Positions 39,004 to 48,191 are shown, counted from the stretch's first letter. The stretch: DNA of 64,000 nt from Nocardia flavorosea NBRC 108225 (GCF_001613385.1 NZ_BDCG01000008.1:62001-126000); one strand, 5' to 3'. Notes: a model not told the origin generated them from the sequence alone. Numbers and translations: made by a program.

Positions 39004-39864
39004 ATGTCGGCCGATGACGTGGCGCGAATATTCGCGATCGAGGACAAAGTCGAGCGACTCAAGGCCGCAACGGAGGGTGTCGCAGCGGCTCAGCAAACCA
39101 TCAACGAGCTCACTCGAATTCGGCGTGCGGTAATCCGGGAGTTGCACGCCGAAGGGTGGACTTTCGCCAGAATAGGTGCCGCCGCGGGTCTTTCCCGCGC
39201 CCGGATCCATCAGGTGAGTACCCAGGGCCCGGCGCCGGAGGGATTGTTCTTCGGCCACGGCCCGCTCACACTACTGGTCCCGGATACCCGTGCGGGCAGG
39301 CTGATGGGCGCACCGGACCCGGCAGCCGCGCCGCGGCTCGCCGAACAGCTCAAAGAGCTGGGTTTCGGGGTGACCATCGAACCGTTCGCGCCCGGACGCC
39401 CGGTGGACCTCCTGCGCGACGGTCTCATCGTGCTCAGCGGCCCTGAACTCTCGCCCAGCCTGCGCCAGCTCATCGCCGGCGATCCGCGGCTGCGGCGGGC
39501 GGTGGCCCGGCCCGGCGACGGGCGGCGCGGTATCGAAGATCGAGCCGCCCGCCGTATCTATCGGCCGGCCAGCCCGGACCCGCACGATATCGCCTACCTG
39601 GCCCGCCTGCCACGGCCCGACGGCCGGGGCACGGTCCTGGTGGTCGACGGCCTGCACCCGCCCGGGTCGCTCGGCGCGGTGCGGTTGCTGGCCACCCGGT
39701 TGGCCACCCTGCACGAGCGGGCGGCCAATCGCCGGTTCTCGGTGCTGATCGGGGTTCGTTACGAACGCGGGACCGGGGAGCCGGTCGATGCGGATCTGCT
39801 GACACCGGTCTACCTGCACGACCCGGTCGATTCGCGGTTGCGGCCGGTGCGCCAGCGCCGCTGA
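39004..39864 (+). CDS. HTH protein with an unassigned C-terminal domain
   Basis: A 286-residue protein. About residues 5-70 are helical and end in an ECF region-4-like helix-turn-helix (AEGWTFARIGAAAGLSRARIHQ). The rest looks like an alpha/beta domain: GPLTLLVPDTR, then DGLIVLSGPELSPSLRQLIAGDPRLR, then YLARLPRPDGRGTVLVVDGLHPPGSLGAVRLLATRLATL, then VLIGVRYE. The middle blocks look conserved and family-like, and similar modules seem to me to occur in actinobacterial multidomain HTH proteins, but I cannot name the family. No membrane segment or signal peptide. It follows tatB after 51 bases and may share its transcript. Confidence 0.7.
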   Translation: MSADDVARIFAIEDKVERLKAATEGVAAAQQTINELTRIRRAVIRELHAEGWTFARIGAAAGLSRARIHQVSTQGPAPEGLFFGHGPLTLLVPDTRAGRLMGAPDPAAAPRLAEQLKELGFGVTIEPFAPGRPVDLLRDGLIVLSGPELSPSLRQLIAGDPRLRRAVARPGDGRRGIEDRAARRIYRPASPDPHDIAYLARLPRPDGRGTVLVVDGLHPPGSLGAVRLLATRLATLHERAANRRFSVLIGVRYERGTGEPVDADLLTPVYLHDPVDSRLRPVRQRR

Positions 39865-39960
39865 ACCAGGTATCGGCGGTGCCCGCGCACCGCGGTATTC
39901 CGGCGCCATCGAACACCGCGCCCCGCCGGTTTCGCCGGACGCAGTGAATTCATGCCCGGA

Positions 39961-39990
39961 CGACTATTCCCGACACGCCCGGAATAGTCG
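39961..39990. other. Perfect 10-bp inverted repeat
   Basis: CGACTATTCC (39961-39970) and GGAATAGTCG (39981-39990) flank a 10-base spacer. The element lies about 100 bases past the HTH gene and about 190 before the anchored acidic protein. It could be a terminator (with no T-run) or an operator; the AT-richer arms favour a protein-binding site. Confidence 0.5.
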
Positions 39991-40182
39991 ATAGCGACAA
40001 CGAATATCAGCTTGTCAAAGCTATTGCTACGCTGGCGCTGACACTGGGGTCACACGGCTCACCGCCCGCATTCTGCCGAATTTGGCGCAATGTTCGGCCG
40101 ACGGTGAACAGCCACGCGCCGAAAGGTGCGCAGCGTCCCCCGGTGTTGTCCGGCTCCGGCAAGGTAATTCGTGGAGGCGCAG

Positions 40183-40824
40183 GTGGACGCGTTGATCATC
40201 GTGGCGGTGGTTCTGGTCGTTGCCGGGCTGCTGGTCTCGGTGATCCTGTGGTTGCGTAATCCGGGTTCGGCGGATACCGAATACGTGACGGTCGCCGAAC
40301 TCCAGGCCCGCTTGGAACACGAACACGACGAACCGGATGAATCCGCGGAATCCCCCGACCGCACGGACGGCGATACCGAACCGGCCACCACAGCACCGGC
40401 CGCTACCGCATCGGAGTCCGGCACCGCGGCCGAAACCCCGCCCCCGTCCGCCGCCACTGCAACGCCGGCCGGTGAGGACACGTCCGGAGTATCGCCGCCG
40501 ACCGAATCCGGCACAGCGCCCGAGACCGCGTCGACCACCGGCAGCGAGCCTCCCGAAATTACCGCCCCCGATCGTGCGGTCCGGCCCGGGCAAGAGACAG
40601 CGCCCGCGGCGGGCTCCGAATCCGCGACGACCCCGAAAACCGGGTCTCCTGGTGACAACACCACAGGCGACACCACGGAGACCAGCGCCGAAACCACAAC
40701 CGCAGGCGGGCAATCAGGTAAGGCAGATCAGCATGAGCCCGCACCCGACAAGGACGTAGCGAAGCCCGCCCCCGACGCCCCGGACCCGGGAACGAAGAAG
40801 TCCACGGACGATCGGACTTCGTAG
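40183..40824 (+). CDS. Membrane-anchored protein with long disordered acidic tail
   Basis: About 213 residues. One N-terminal membrane segment (DALIIVAVVLVVAGLLVSVILWLR) is followed by EYVTVAELQARLEHEHDE and then about 160 residues of Thr/Ala/Pro/Glu/Asp-rich low complexity. The GTG at 40183 follows GGAGG by 5 bases and is preferred over the GTG at 40171. I do not recognise a family; the fold after the membrane segment is likely disordered. It has an AT-rich upstream region (around 39990-40030) with TTGTCA as a possible -35 box. Confidence 0.65.
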   Translation: MDALIIVAVVLVVAGLLVSVILWLRNPGSADTEYVTVAELQARLEHEHDEPDESAESPDRTDGDTEPATTAPAATASESGTAAETPPPSAATATPAGEDTSGVSPPTESGTAPETASTTGSEPPEITAPDRAVRPGQETAPAAGSESATTPKTGSPGDNTTGDTTETSAETTTAGGQSGKADQHEPAPDKDVAKPAPDAPDPGTKKSTDDRTS

Positions 40825-41077
40825 GCGCGCCATCCGAAGCGACACCTCGGCCGCCGCGCCCGGCCTCCCACTCAGGCCTACCAGCGGTCCAGGCCTTCCG
40901 ATCCCGAGCCCTCCCGGTGACCTCGGCACCCATCGTGCGGAGAGCTCTCGAGGCCGGCTGGGCAGTCGCCGATCAGCCACCGGTTCGCCCGCCGGCAACA
41001 TCCCCGGGGCGTGGCTCGCCGTAGCTCACGACCGTCTGCAACGCCGTCGCCGTAGCCGGCGGCACTCCGGCCCCGGC

Positions 41078-42016
41078 TCAGGCAGCGGCGACGTCCGGGC
41101 GGATCGTGTTCATGGGTGGCCGGTCGACCAGGTCCACGGCGGTGCTGTGCGCGGTGAACTCGTTGCCGACCAATGGGAACTGGGTGAGCGCCGCGCCCGA
41201 ATCCGGCACCCCGCTGCGGGCCAGTACGGTGCCCAGGATCTGCCGGCTCATCACCCCCAGATCCGCCAGTGGGCGGTTGCGGTGGGTCCGCACCCCCAGG
41301 TTGACCTGGCCGATGGCTTGCAGACCCCACCGGTCGTAGGTATCGAGCAGCAGCCCGATCTCGACTCCGTATCCGGGCGCGAACGGTACCGCGGTGAGCA
41401 GCTCCCGGGTGCCCGCGTATTCCCCGCCGAGCGGTTGCAGAACCGGTGTCAGCCCCGGTCGCAGCGCGGCGAGCAGCGGCCGCGCCACGAGTTCGGTGAC
41501 GCGCCCGCCGCCGTGCGCGTCCACTTCACCGCCGTGGCGGAGCGGGCGGCGGTAGTAGGCCTTGACCAGATGCAGGTCCGGGGTGGTCAGCAGGGGCCCA
41601 AGTAATTTGGGCACGAAGGCCGGATCCGGGTCGATCAGGTCGGAGTCGACGAAGGCCACCAGATCGCCGCTGGTCACCGCCAGCGAACGCCACAGCACCT
41701 CCCCCTTGCCCGGTACGGGTTCGAGTTCGGGTACGGCCTGCTCCCGGCTGACCACTTCGGCGCCGGCCGCACGGGCGCGTTCGGCGGTCGCGTCCGTCGA
41801 CCCCGAATCGAGGACAACCAGCTCGTCCACGAGAGTGCCCAGCAGCGGCCGGATACTGGCCACCACGTCGGCGACCGTGTCCTGCTCGTTCAACGCCGGC
41901 AGCACCACCGAAACGGTACGTCCGGCCTTGGCGGCGACCAGATCGGCCACCGCCCACTCGGGTGTGTCCCAAGTATTCGTGGTGGCCCAGCCGGGCTCGT
42001 GGTGTGAGAGTTTCAT
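41078..42016 (-). CDS. gpgS: Glucosyl-3-phosphoglycerate synthase
   Basis: About 312 residues, GT-A fold family 81. TVSVVLPALNEQDTVADVV and VDELVVLDSGSTDAT form the UDP/ADP-glucose pocket, VAFVDSDLIDPDP holds the DxD metal motif near 135, and LQPLGGEYAGTRELL and FAPGYGVEIGLLLDTYDRWG follow as in Rv1208. It transfers glucose to D-3-phosphoglycerate, the first step of methylglucose lipopolysaccharide synthesis. ATG 42016 overlaps the folP2-like stop by 4 bases. The longer upstream frame is not supported. Confidence 0.93.
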   Translation of the reverse strand: MKLSHHEPGWATTNTWDTPEWAVADLVAAKAGRTVSVVLPALNEQDTVADVVASIRPLLGTLVDELVVLDSGSTDATAERARAAGAEVVSREQAVPELEPVPGKGEVLWRSLAVTSGDLVAFVDSDLIDPDPAFVPKLLGPLLTTPDLHLVKAYYRRPLRHGGEVDAHGGGRVTELVARPLLAALRPGLTPVLQPLGGEYAGTRELLTAVPFAPGYGVEIGLLLDTYDRWGLQAIGQVNLGVRTHRNRPLADLGVMSRQILGTVLARSGVPDSGAALTQFPLVGNEFTAHSTAVDLVDRPPMNTIRPDVAAA

Positions 42017-42894
42017 ACGAGACCTCGCAGAGTTCGTACCGGGGGCCGGATACCCTGGATCGCGGCAATCATGTCGACCACATGCCGGGTCGCGGCGACC
42101 TCGTGCACCCGGAAAACGCGGGCACCGGCCGCTGCGGCCCACGCCGTTGCTGCCAATGTGCCCTCCAGCCGTTCGGAAAGTCCGACTCCTAATGTCTCTC
42201 CGATGAAATCCTTGTTGCTCAACGCCATCAAGACGGGCCACCCGGTTTTTACAAGAACGTCCGCTGCGCGCAACAGAGCGAGCCCGTGGTAGGTGTTCTT
42301 GCCGAAGTCGTGGGTCGGGTCGATGAGCACAGAATCCCTGCGTACGCCCGCGGCCACCGCCTCCTCCGCGGCCCGCACGACGATATCGGTCACTTCCGCC
42401 ACCACATCGGGGTAACGAACCCGATGCGGGCGGGTGCGCGGGACCGCGCCGCCGGTATGACTGCAGACGATCCCGGCTCCGGTCGCCGCGGCCACCGGCA
42501 CCAGTTCCGGATCGGCCCCCGCCCAGGTGTCGTTGATCAGGTCGGCACCTTCGGCGACCGCGGCCCGCGCAACCTCCGAACGCCAGGTATCGACACTGAT
42601 CAGCAGGTCGGGATATTTCGCACGGATCGCAGCGACGAACGGCACCACACGCCGCGATTCCTCCGCGGCGTCCACCGTCTCCCCGGGCCCCGCCTTCACA
42701 CCACCGATATCGACGAGATCGGCGCCTTCCCCCACGGCCCGGTCCACCGCTGCCAGCGCAGCACTGTCACCGAAGGTGGCGCCCCGGTCGTAGAACGAAT
42801 CCGGGGTCCGGTTCACAATGGCCATGACCAGCGCACGGTCCGTCGCCACCGCCCGGCCGCACAATGTCGGCGCCGGACGGACTGGATCGAACAT
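42013..42894 (-). CDS. FolP2-type dihydropteroate synthase homologue
   Basis: A 293-residue TIM-barrel protein. LVMAIVNRTPDSFYDRGATF, DLVDIGGVKAGPGE, DTWRSEVARAAVAEGADLINDTW, THDFGKNTYHG and MALSNKDFIGETLG are the FolP2 signatures. Classical FolP has VTPDSFSDG and DIGGESTRPG instead. In mycobacteria FolP2 lacks measurable dihydropteroate synthase activity, so a folate function should not be assumed. It is coupled to gpgS through a 4-bp overlap, an arrangement conserved with Rv1207-Rv1208, so a role near methylglucose lipopolysaccharide metabolism is possible. Confidence 0.88.
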   Translation of the reverse strand: MFDPVRPAPTLCGRAVATDRALVMAIVNRTPDSFYDRGATFGDSAALAAVDRAVGEGADLVDIGGVKAGPGETVDAAEESRRVVPFVAAIRAKYPDLLISVDTWRSEVARAAVAEGADLINDTWAGADPELVPVAAATGAGIVCSHTGGAVPRTRPHRVRYPDVVAEVTDIVVRAAEEAVAAGVRRDSVLIDPTHDFGKNTYHGLALLRAADVLVKTGWPVLMALSNKDFIGETLGVGLSERLEGTLAATAWAAAAGARVFRVHEVAATRHVVDMIAAIQGIRPPVRTLRGLV

Positions 42895-43343
42895 GATCCG
42901 AGCTTATTTGCGCGCCCACAGTGCGCGGGTTTCGACCCCCCTCGGCGTTGTCGTTGCGTTCCCCGGCGCTCGCAGCTGCGCCGCATCGCCCAGGGAACGC
43001 AACGACAACGCTGGCCGAAACCTTCGCGGGCCTCGCTGCGAGGACCTCGCTGAATCCGGCGCCGCCGCGGGGGTCGCCCGGCTCCGCACGGGGTGAGACG
43101 GTCGGATTCTGCTGCTGATCTCCGCGCCCCGAATACTTCCGGTCGCCGCAAAAGCCCGGACACGAATTTCGGAACTGGCAACCGCCGTGAGCGATTCTGA
43201 ACCGGTACCCACGGCGTTCGCTGACACAGTCGTGGGTCGGCCGGCACCACTGCCGGAGGCACTCGCCGCGAGCGGCGGCGCAGGATGCTTCCGCCCGGAT
43301 GGGGCCGAGATATCGATCGGCCGTCTGTCTGCCGGGGGTGTCG
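42895..43343. other. Gap between the folP2-like start and the LOG-family stop
   Basis: Holds repeat copy E (42911-43066). The remainder, about 43067-43343, shows no credible gene, though short frames cross it. The folP2-gpgS promoter must be within the left part, overlapping or near copy E. Confidence 0.55.
42911..43066 (-). repeat. Intergenic hairpin repeat, copy E (19-bp perfect inner stem)
   Basis: Outer arms GGTTTCGACC (42928-42937) and GGCCGAAACC (43013-43022) enclose a perfect 19-bp inner stem (42945-42963 with 42993-43011) whose sequence is unrelated to that of copy B. The apex is CTCGCAGCTGCGCCGCATCGC-like, as in copies A and B. To the right CTTCGCGGGCCTCGC and CTCGCTGAATCCGGCGCC match the left flank of copies A and B on the other strand. 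It lies about 280 bases past the LOG-family gene stop. Confidence 0.85.
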
Positions 43344-43922
43344 TCAGATCGCCCGTAGCACCGCGTCCTGGGGTGGTTCCGGTGTCAGCGCGGCGAAGGC
43401 CTCGGTCAGGTCGGGGGTGACGGTGATGCGATCGAGGGCTGCCTGCGGTACGAAACCACGGTCGCGAAGTCCGGCAAGCCAGGTGAACAGGCCGGTGTAA
43501 TGCCCGCCGGGGTCGAGAATCGCCATGGGTTTGGTGTGCTGGCCGAGGTGACCGCCGGTCCAGGCCTCGAAGAACTCCTCGAGTGTGCCGATCCCGCCGG
43601 GCAGAGTGAGGAACGCATCGGCGCGGTCTTCCATCACCTGTTTGCGCTGGCGCATGGTGTCGGTGACGACCAGCTCGTCGGAGTCGACATCGGCGACTTC
43701 GCGATGTACCAGATGTTTCGGTATGACACCGATGGTGTTGGCGCCACCGGCGCGGGCCGCAGTGGCCACCGCCCCCATCATCGACACATGCCCGCCGCCG
43801 GAGACCAACTGCCAGCCGCGCCGGGCTATTTCGGTACCCACCCGGGCCGCGAGCGTCAGACTGCCGGAATCGGTGGTACTCGCGGAGCAGTACACGCAGA
43901 GCGCGAACGGTCGTGGATTCAC
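43344..43922 (-). CDS. LOG family protein (TIGR00730, Rv1205-like)
   Basis: A 192-residue Rossmann-fold protein of the lysine decarboxylase-like LOG family. [11 protein letters not shown], the [15 protein letters not shown] nucleotide loop and [18 protein letters not shown] with the catalytic glutamate are diagnostic. Such enzymes release ribose-5-phosphate from nucleoside monophosphates, including cytokinin precursors; in M. tuberculosis Rv1205 makes cytokinins. It starts at GTG 43922, which overlaps the dapE stop by 4 bases. Confidence 0.9.
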   Translation of the reverse strand: MNPRPFALCVYCSASTTDSGSLTLAARVGTEIARRGWQLVSGGGHVSMMGAVATAARAGGANTIGVIPKHLVHREVADVDSDELVVTDTMRQRKQVMEDRADAFLTLPGGIGTLEEFFEAWTGGHLGQHTKPMAILDPGGHYTGLFTWLAGLRDRGFVPQAALDRITVTPDLTEAFAALTPEPPQDAVLRAI

Positions 43923-45016
43923 CGGTTTCCCTCCAGGTAGGCGCGCAGCATCTCGGTGACGGCGGTGATCTGGGCCAGCGGAACATGTTCGTCGCGTTTA
44001 TGCGCGAGGTTGGGGTCGCCGGGGCCGAAGTTCACCGCCGGTATACCGCGGGCGGCGAACCGGGAGACATCGGTCCAGCCGTATTTGGCGCGGATGCCGG
44101 CCGAACCGTGCGCCCGGACCACCTCGGCGAGTCCCTGCGCGGCGGGGGCGGTGAGCCCGGGCAGCGCACCGGGCGCCGCATCGGTCACCGTGAACTCCAG
44201 TTCCAGGCCGGCGAAGATTTCCCGGACGTGTTCGGTGGCCTGTTCGACCGTGCGGTCCGGCGCGAACCGGAAATTCACCTCCACCGCGCCCGCATCCGGC
44301 ACCACATTGCCGGCGACCCCGCCCTCGATGCGCACGGCCGACAGGCCTTCCCGGTAGAGGCAGCCGTCGATATCGATTTCGCGCGCCCGGTACTCCGACA
44401 GCCGGGTCAGAACGGGGGCCAGCCGGTGGATCGCATTGTCTCCCAGCCAGGAACGCGCCGAATGCGCCCGTACCCCGGTCGTGCTCAACCGGGCCCGCAG
44501 CGTGCCCTGGCAGCCGGCCTCGATCCAGCCGCCGGAGGGTTCACCCAGAATCGCCAGATCGGCGTCCAGCCATTCCGGCAGTTCGCGTTCGATGGTGTTC
44601 AGGCCGTTGAATTCGGCGGCGATCTCCTCGCAGTCGTAGAAGATCAAGGTCAGGTCGTGTGCGGGTTCGGCGATGGTGGCGGCCAGGTGCAGGAATACCG
44701 CGTCCCCGGATTTCATATCGACCGAACCGCAGCCGTAGAACACCTCGGCCCCGTTCTCGACGGTGAACCGGCCCGGTACGTTGTCCGCGATCGGCACCGT
44801 GTCGAGATGGCCCGCCAGCACCACCCGGGTGGGCAGGCCCCGGTCGGTCCGCGCGAGCACCACATTGCCGCGGCGCACCACCTCGAAACCGCTGGTCTGG
44901 GTGCGCAGCGCCGTTTCGACGGCGGTGGTGATCGCGGCCTCCTCCCGCGATACGCTCGGAATATCGACAAGTGCCGCGGTCAGCGCGACGGGATCGGCGT
45001 GCAAGTCGAGTGTCAC
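43919..45016 (-). CDS. dapE: Succinyl-diaminopimelate desuccinylase
   Basis: About 365 residues, M20 metallopeptidase family. [10 protein letters not shown] and [17 protein letters not shown] carry two metal ligands, [13 protein letters not shown] the catalytic and bridging glutamates, and [23 protein letters not shown] a late metal region. The lid domain lies between. It removes succinate to give LL-diaminopimelate for lysine and peptidoglycan synthesis. It is divergent from dapD, which acts two steps earlier. GTG 45016 is the start; the LOG gene is coupled downstream. Confidence 0.93.
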   Translation of the reverse strand: MTLDLHADPVALTAALVDIPSVSREEAAITTAVETALRTQTSGFEVVRRGNVVLARTDRGLPTRVVLAGHLDTVPIADNVPGRFTVENGAEVFYGCGSVDMKSGDAVFLHLAATIAEPAHDLTLIFYDCEEIAAEFNGLNTIERELPEWLDADLAILGEPSGGWIEAGCQGTLRARLSTTGVRAHSARSWLGDNAIHRLAPVLTRLSEYRAREIDIDGCLYREGLSAVRIEGGVAGNVVPDAGAVEVNFRFAPDRTVEQATEHVREIFAGLELEFTVTDAAPGALPGLTAPAAQGLAEVVRAHGSAGIRAKYGWTDVSRFAARGIPAVNFGPGDPNLAHKRDEHVPLAQITAVTEMLRAYLEGNR

Positions 45017-45077
45017 GGGATACGAGCGTAGAGGTGCCGCACCATTGCGGAGACGCTGGTGGGTAGGCTGCGGTGTC

Positions 45078-46025
45078 GTGAGCACTCAGGGAGCAACCGC
45101 TATCGGCATCGCCAACGTGACCACCGACGGAACCGTTCTGGATACCTGGTTCCCCGCCCCGCAGCTGGGTGAGTTCACCGAGACCGGTACCGAGCGGCTT
45201 GCCGAGGCACCCGCCGAACTGGCCGAACTGGTGGGCCCCGACCCTGCACGCGGTGTCGAGGTGATCGCCGTCCGCACCACTATCGGCGATCTGTCCGCCG
45301 CCCCGGTCGACGCGCACGATGTGTACCTGCGCCTGCACCTGCTGTCCCATCGCCTGGTCCGCCCGCATTCGGTGAGCCTGGAGGGGCAGTTCGCCCTGCT
45401 CGCCAATGTCGTCTGGACCAACCACGGGCCGGCTGCGGTGGAAGGGTTCGAGACCACGCGGGCCAAACTGCGCGCCCGCGGTCCGGTCACCGTGTACAGC
45501 GTCGACAAGTTCCCGCGCATGGTCGACTACGTGGTCCCCGCCGGTGTTCGCATCGGCGACGCGGACCGGGTGCGGCTGGGTGCGCATCTGGCGGCCGGAA
45601 CGACGGTTATGCACGAGGGTTTCGTGAACTTCAACGCCGGCACCCTCGGCACCTCCATGGTGGAGGGCCGTATCTCGGCGGGCGTCGTCGTGGGTGACGG
45701 TTCCGATATCGGCGGCGGCGCGTCCACCATGGGCACCCTGTCCGGCGGCGGAACCACCGTCATCTCGATCGGCGAACGCTCGCTGCTGGGCGCGAACTCG
45801 GGCCTGGGTATACCGCTCGGCGACGACTGCGTACTGGAGGCCGGGCTCTACCTCACCGCCGGCACCAAGGTCACCACGCCCGACGGCAAGGTGATCAAGG
45901 CCGCGGAACTCAGCGGCACGAACAACCTGCTGTTCCGCCGTAATTCGCAGACCGGCGCGGTGGAGGTCGTTCCGCGCTCGGGTACCGGTATCGAACTCAA
46001 TGAGGCTCTCCACGCCCACAACTAG
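45078..46025 (+). CDS. dapD: Tetrahydrodipicolinate N-succinyltransferase
   Basis: A 315-residue left-handed beta-helix acyltransferase of the actinobacterial DapD type. The N-domain runs to about 150. Hexapeptide repeats follow ([52 protein letters not shown]), and [20 protein letters not shown] is near the end. It succinylates tetrahydrodipicolinate with succinyl-CoA. It starts at GTG 45078, 61 bases from the divergent dapE. It matches Rv1201c in length and order. Confidence 0.93.
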   Translation: MSTQGATAIGIANVTTDGTVLDTWFPAPQLGEFTETGTERLAEAPAELAELVGPDPARGVEVIAVRTTIGDLSAAPVDAHDVYLRLHLLSHRLVRPHSVSLEGQFALLANVVWTNHGPAAVEGFETTRAKLRARGPVTVYSVDKFPRMVDYVVPAGVRIGDADRVRLGAHLAAGTTVMHEGFVNFNAGTLGTSMVEGRISAGVVVGDGSDIGGGASTMGTLSGGGTTVISIGERSLLGANSGLGIPLGDDCVLEAGLYLTAGTKVTTPDGKVIKAAELSGTNNLLFRRNSQTGAVEVVPRSGTGIELNEALHAHN

Positions 46026-46066
46026 GAGCGCTCAATAGCGTATTCGCCATCCGGTTCGGTTCTCGG

Positions 46067-46082
46067 TATCATATTTGTATGA
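46067..46082 (+). promoter_or_regulatory. Putative leaderless promoter and operator of mazEF
   Basis: TATCAT (46067-46072) ends 7 bases before the antitoxin ATG, suiting a leaderless start. The short palindrome TCATA-tttg-TATGA (46069-46082) covers the -10 box and start codon and could be bound by MazE/MazEF. The -35 box is weak. Confidence 0.4.
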
Positions 46083-46333
46083 CACATGCGATGACAGTCC
46101 GCTTGGACGACGAGACGTTCGAGCGGCTCGAGGAGTTGGAGAAGTCCGCTCCGTCGCGTTCGGCGGCGGTTGTCGAAGCAATCCGTACGGCGTGGGAGCG
46201 GTTACAGGAAGAGAAGCTGCTCCAGGCCTATCAGGCCGCAGTGGCAGAATCACCGAGCTATCCGTACGAGAATGAACAGGAGCGTGCGACCCTGCGGACG
46301 CGCCGTAACGCGCGGCAGCAGGCGAACGCGTGA
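46079..46333 (+). CDS. MazE-type ribbon-helix-helix antitoxin
   Basis: An 84-residue protein. MTVRLDDETFERLEELEKSAPSRSAAVVEAIRTAWERL is a ribbon-helix-helix DNA-binding module (about 5-42), followed by a polar, likely disordered tail that would wrap the toxin. The stop overlaps the toxin GTG by 4 bases. Together they form a type II toxin-antitoxin system that represses its own promoter. This pair is not part of the M. tuberculosis order here and looks like an accessory insertion. Confidence 0.85.
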   Translation: MTHAMTVRLDDETFERLEELEKSAPSRSAAVVEAIRTAWERLQEEKLLQAYQAAVAESPSYPYENEQERATLRTRRNARQQANA

Positions 46334-46644
46334 CGGCGGCACCAGTTCGCGGTCAGGTATATCGAGCTGATCTGGGCTATGGCGCCAAGCCGTGGCTGAT
46401 CGTCTCGAACAACCAGCGCAACCGCGTAACGGCTGATGTGCTCGCGGTGCGATTGACTACGATCGCCCGGGAATTGCCAACCTGGGTTCCCCTCGGGGCC
46501 GACGATCCGCTCGGCGGTTATGTCAACACCGACAATATCGAGACGCTTGGAAAAGATGAGCTCGGCGACTACCTCGGCACGTTGTCGCCGAGTTCGATCG
46601 TGTCAGTGAATCGCGCACTCGCTGTAGCACTGGGGATTCCGTAG
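46330..46644 (+). CDS. MazF/PemK-type endoribonuclease toxin
   Basis: A 104-residue MazF. VRGQVYRADLGYGAKPWLIVSNNQRNRV is the signature start with the conserved arginine and the PWLIVS strand, VLAVRLTTIARELPTW supplies the catalytic Thr/Ser region, and VNTDNIETLGKDEL and LSPSSIVSVNRALAVAL follow. It cleaves RNA at short sequence motifs when the antitoxin is degraded. Its gene ends 21 bases before the convergent fadD36 stop. Confidence 0.9.
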   Translation: MTAAPVRGQVYRADLGYGAKPWLIVSNNQRNRVTADVLAVRLTTIARELPTWVPLGADDPLGGYVNTDNIETLGKDELGDYLGTLSPSSIVSVNRALAVALGIP

Positions 46645-46665
46645 CCGCTGGGTGTGCCGGGCCAC

Positions 46666-48084
46666 CTAACCGAGCTGCTTCTTCTGCACCTTACCCATGG
46701 CGTTTCGTGGCAGGCATGTTACGAAACGGATCTCCCGCGGACGCTTGTGGGCCGAGAGTTCGCCCGCCACATGGTCGATCAGTTCCCGCTCGGTGGGAGC
46801 GGTATCGCGCACTACGACGAACGCGACGATCCGCTGACCGAGATCGGCGTCCGGCAGGCCGACCACCGCGACCTCGGCGACACCGGGATGGCCCAGCAGC
46901 GTGGTTTCGACCTCGCCCGCACCGATCCGGTACCCGCCGGATTTGATCAGATCCACCGATTCGCGGCCCACTATCCGGTGGAACCCGTCCGCATCGATCG
47001 CCGCGACATCACCGGTGCGGAACCAGCCGTCGCCCGTCCAGCAGTCGGCGGTGGCCTCCGGGCGGCCGAAGTATCCGTCGAACAACATCGGGCCGCGTAC
47101 CTGCAGTCCGCCGATGCTCGAACCGTCGTGCGGTACCGGTTGTCCCGCTTCGTCGCGCAATCTTGTCTGCACCCCCTGCACGGGCACCCCGACCCAGCCC
47201 GGCCGGCGTTCACCGTCGGCCCGGGCGGAGAGCGTGATCATCGTTTCGCTCATCCCATAGCGTTCGATCGGCTCCTGGCCGGTGAGTTCGGCGAGCCGCT
47301 CGAATACCGGTGCCGGCAACGGTGCGCTACCGGAAATCAGCAGCCGGGCGGCACTCAACTGTTTCGCGGTATCGGGATCCTCGACGATCCGGGTCCAGAC
47401 GGTGGGCACACCGAAATACATGGTCCCCGCGGCCGCGGCGTAGTTCGCGGGCGTCGGTTTTCCGGTGTGTACGAGCGGGCTACCGACGCGTAACGGGCCG
47501 AGCAGACCCAGGATCAGTCCGTGTACATGGAACAGCGGTAGCCCGTGTACCAGTACATCGGCCGCGGTCCACGACCAGGCCTCGGCGAGCGCGTCCAGGC
47601 CGGCGGCGATCGCCCGACGGCTCAGCACCACCCCCTTCGGCAGGCCGGTGGTTCCGGAGGTGTAGAGCACGAAAGCCGCTGCGGCGGGGTCGGGCTCGGG
47701 GTAGGTATGCCAGGACCGGGCGTGCTGCCGGACCGGGACCACCGGTAGCGCGGTCCCTTCCGGGGCCTCGCCCAGCCATGCCTGCGCCCCGGAATCGGTG
47801 AGCATATGGTCGAGTTCGGCAGTACCGGAATCGGGCGGTACCGGGACAACGGTGACTCCGGCGATCAGGCAGCCGAGGACGGCGAGCACGGTGGATGCCG
47901 TGGGGCGGGCCAGTACCGCGACCCGTTCCGCGCGCGCGATCCGTTCCGCCACCGATGTGGCCGCACCGAGCAGATCACTGCGCGAGAGGGTGATTCCGTC
48001 GATTGTGACGGCGTCGGGGATATCGGCTCCCGCGGCGACGGCCAGTGGGTCCAGCGATCGGAGCAGACGCGGCGCGAGGGACAT
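46666..48084 (-). CDS. Acyl-CoA synthetase, FadD36-like
   Basis: About 472 residues of the ANL superfamily. FVLYTSGTTGLPKGVVLSRRAI is the ATP-binding loop (near 140), IERYGMSETMITLSA follows, WFRTGDVAAIDADG carries the hinge region, and KSGGYRIGAGEVE and RNAMGKVQKK hold the catalytic lysines. It is shorter than the FadD15-like enzyme at 5.8 kb and matches Rv1193 (fadD36, 473 residues). It activates a fatty or related acid with CoA. ATG 48084 is chosen as start. Confidence 0.88.
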   Translation of the reverse strand: MSLAPRLLRSLDPLAVAAGADIPDAVTIDGITLSRSDLLGAATSVAERIARAERVAVLARPTASTVLAVLGCLIAGVTVVPVPPDSGTAELDHMLTDSGAQAWLGEAPEGTALPVVPVRQHARSWHTYPEPDPAAAAFVLYTSGTTGLPKGVVLSRRAIAAGLDALAEAWSWTAADVLVHGLPLFHVHGLILGLLGPLRVGSPLVHTGKPTPANYAAAAGTMYFGVPTVWTRIVEDPDTAKQLSAARLLISGSAPLPAPVFERLAELTGQEPIERYGMSETMITLSARADGERRPGWVGVPVQGVQTRLRDEAGQPVPHDGSSIGGLQVRGPMLFDGYFGRPEATADCWTGDGWFRTGDVAAIDADGFHRIVGRESVDLIKSGGYRIGAGEVETTLLGHPGVAEVAVVGLPDADLGQRIVAFVVVRDTAPTERELIDHVAGELSAHKRPREIRFVTCLPRNAMGKVQKKQLG

Positions 48085-48191
48085 GCGCCCCAACCTAGTG
48101 CCCGGCTCTACGGCGGCTTCGCGGGCCTACCCCGTCGCGCGGTGTGCCGGTGACCGCCTGAGCACGAAGGTCGAAACAGCTCGATCCGAAT

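Noticed and set aside
43187..43420. Small plus-strand frame overlapping the LOG gene 3' end
   Set aside because: No ribosome binding site or family and it overlaps a well-supported gene antisense.
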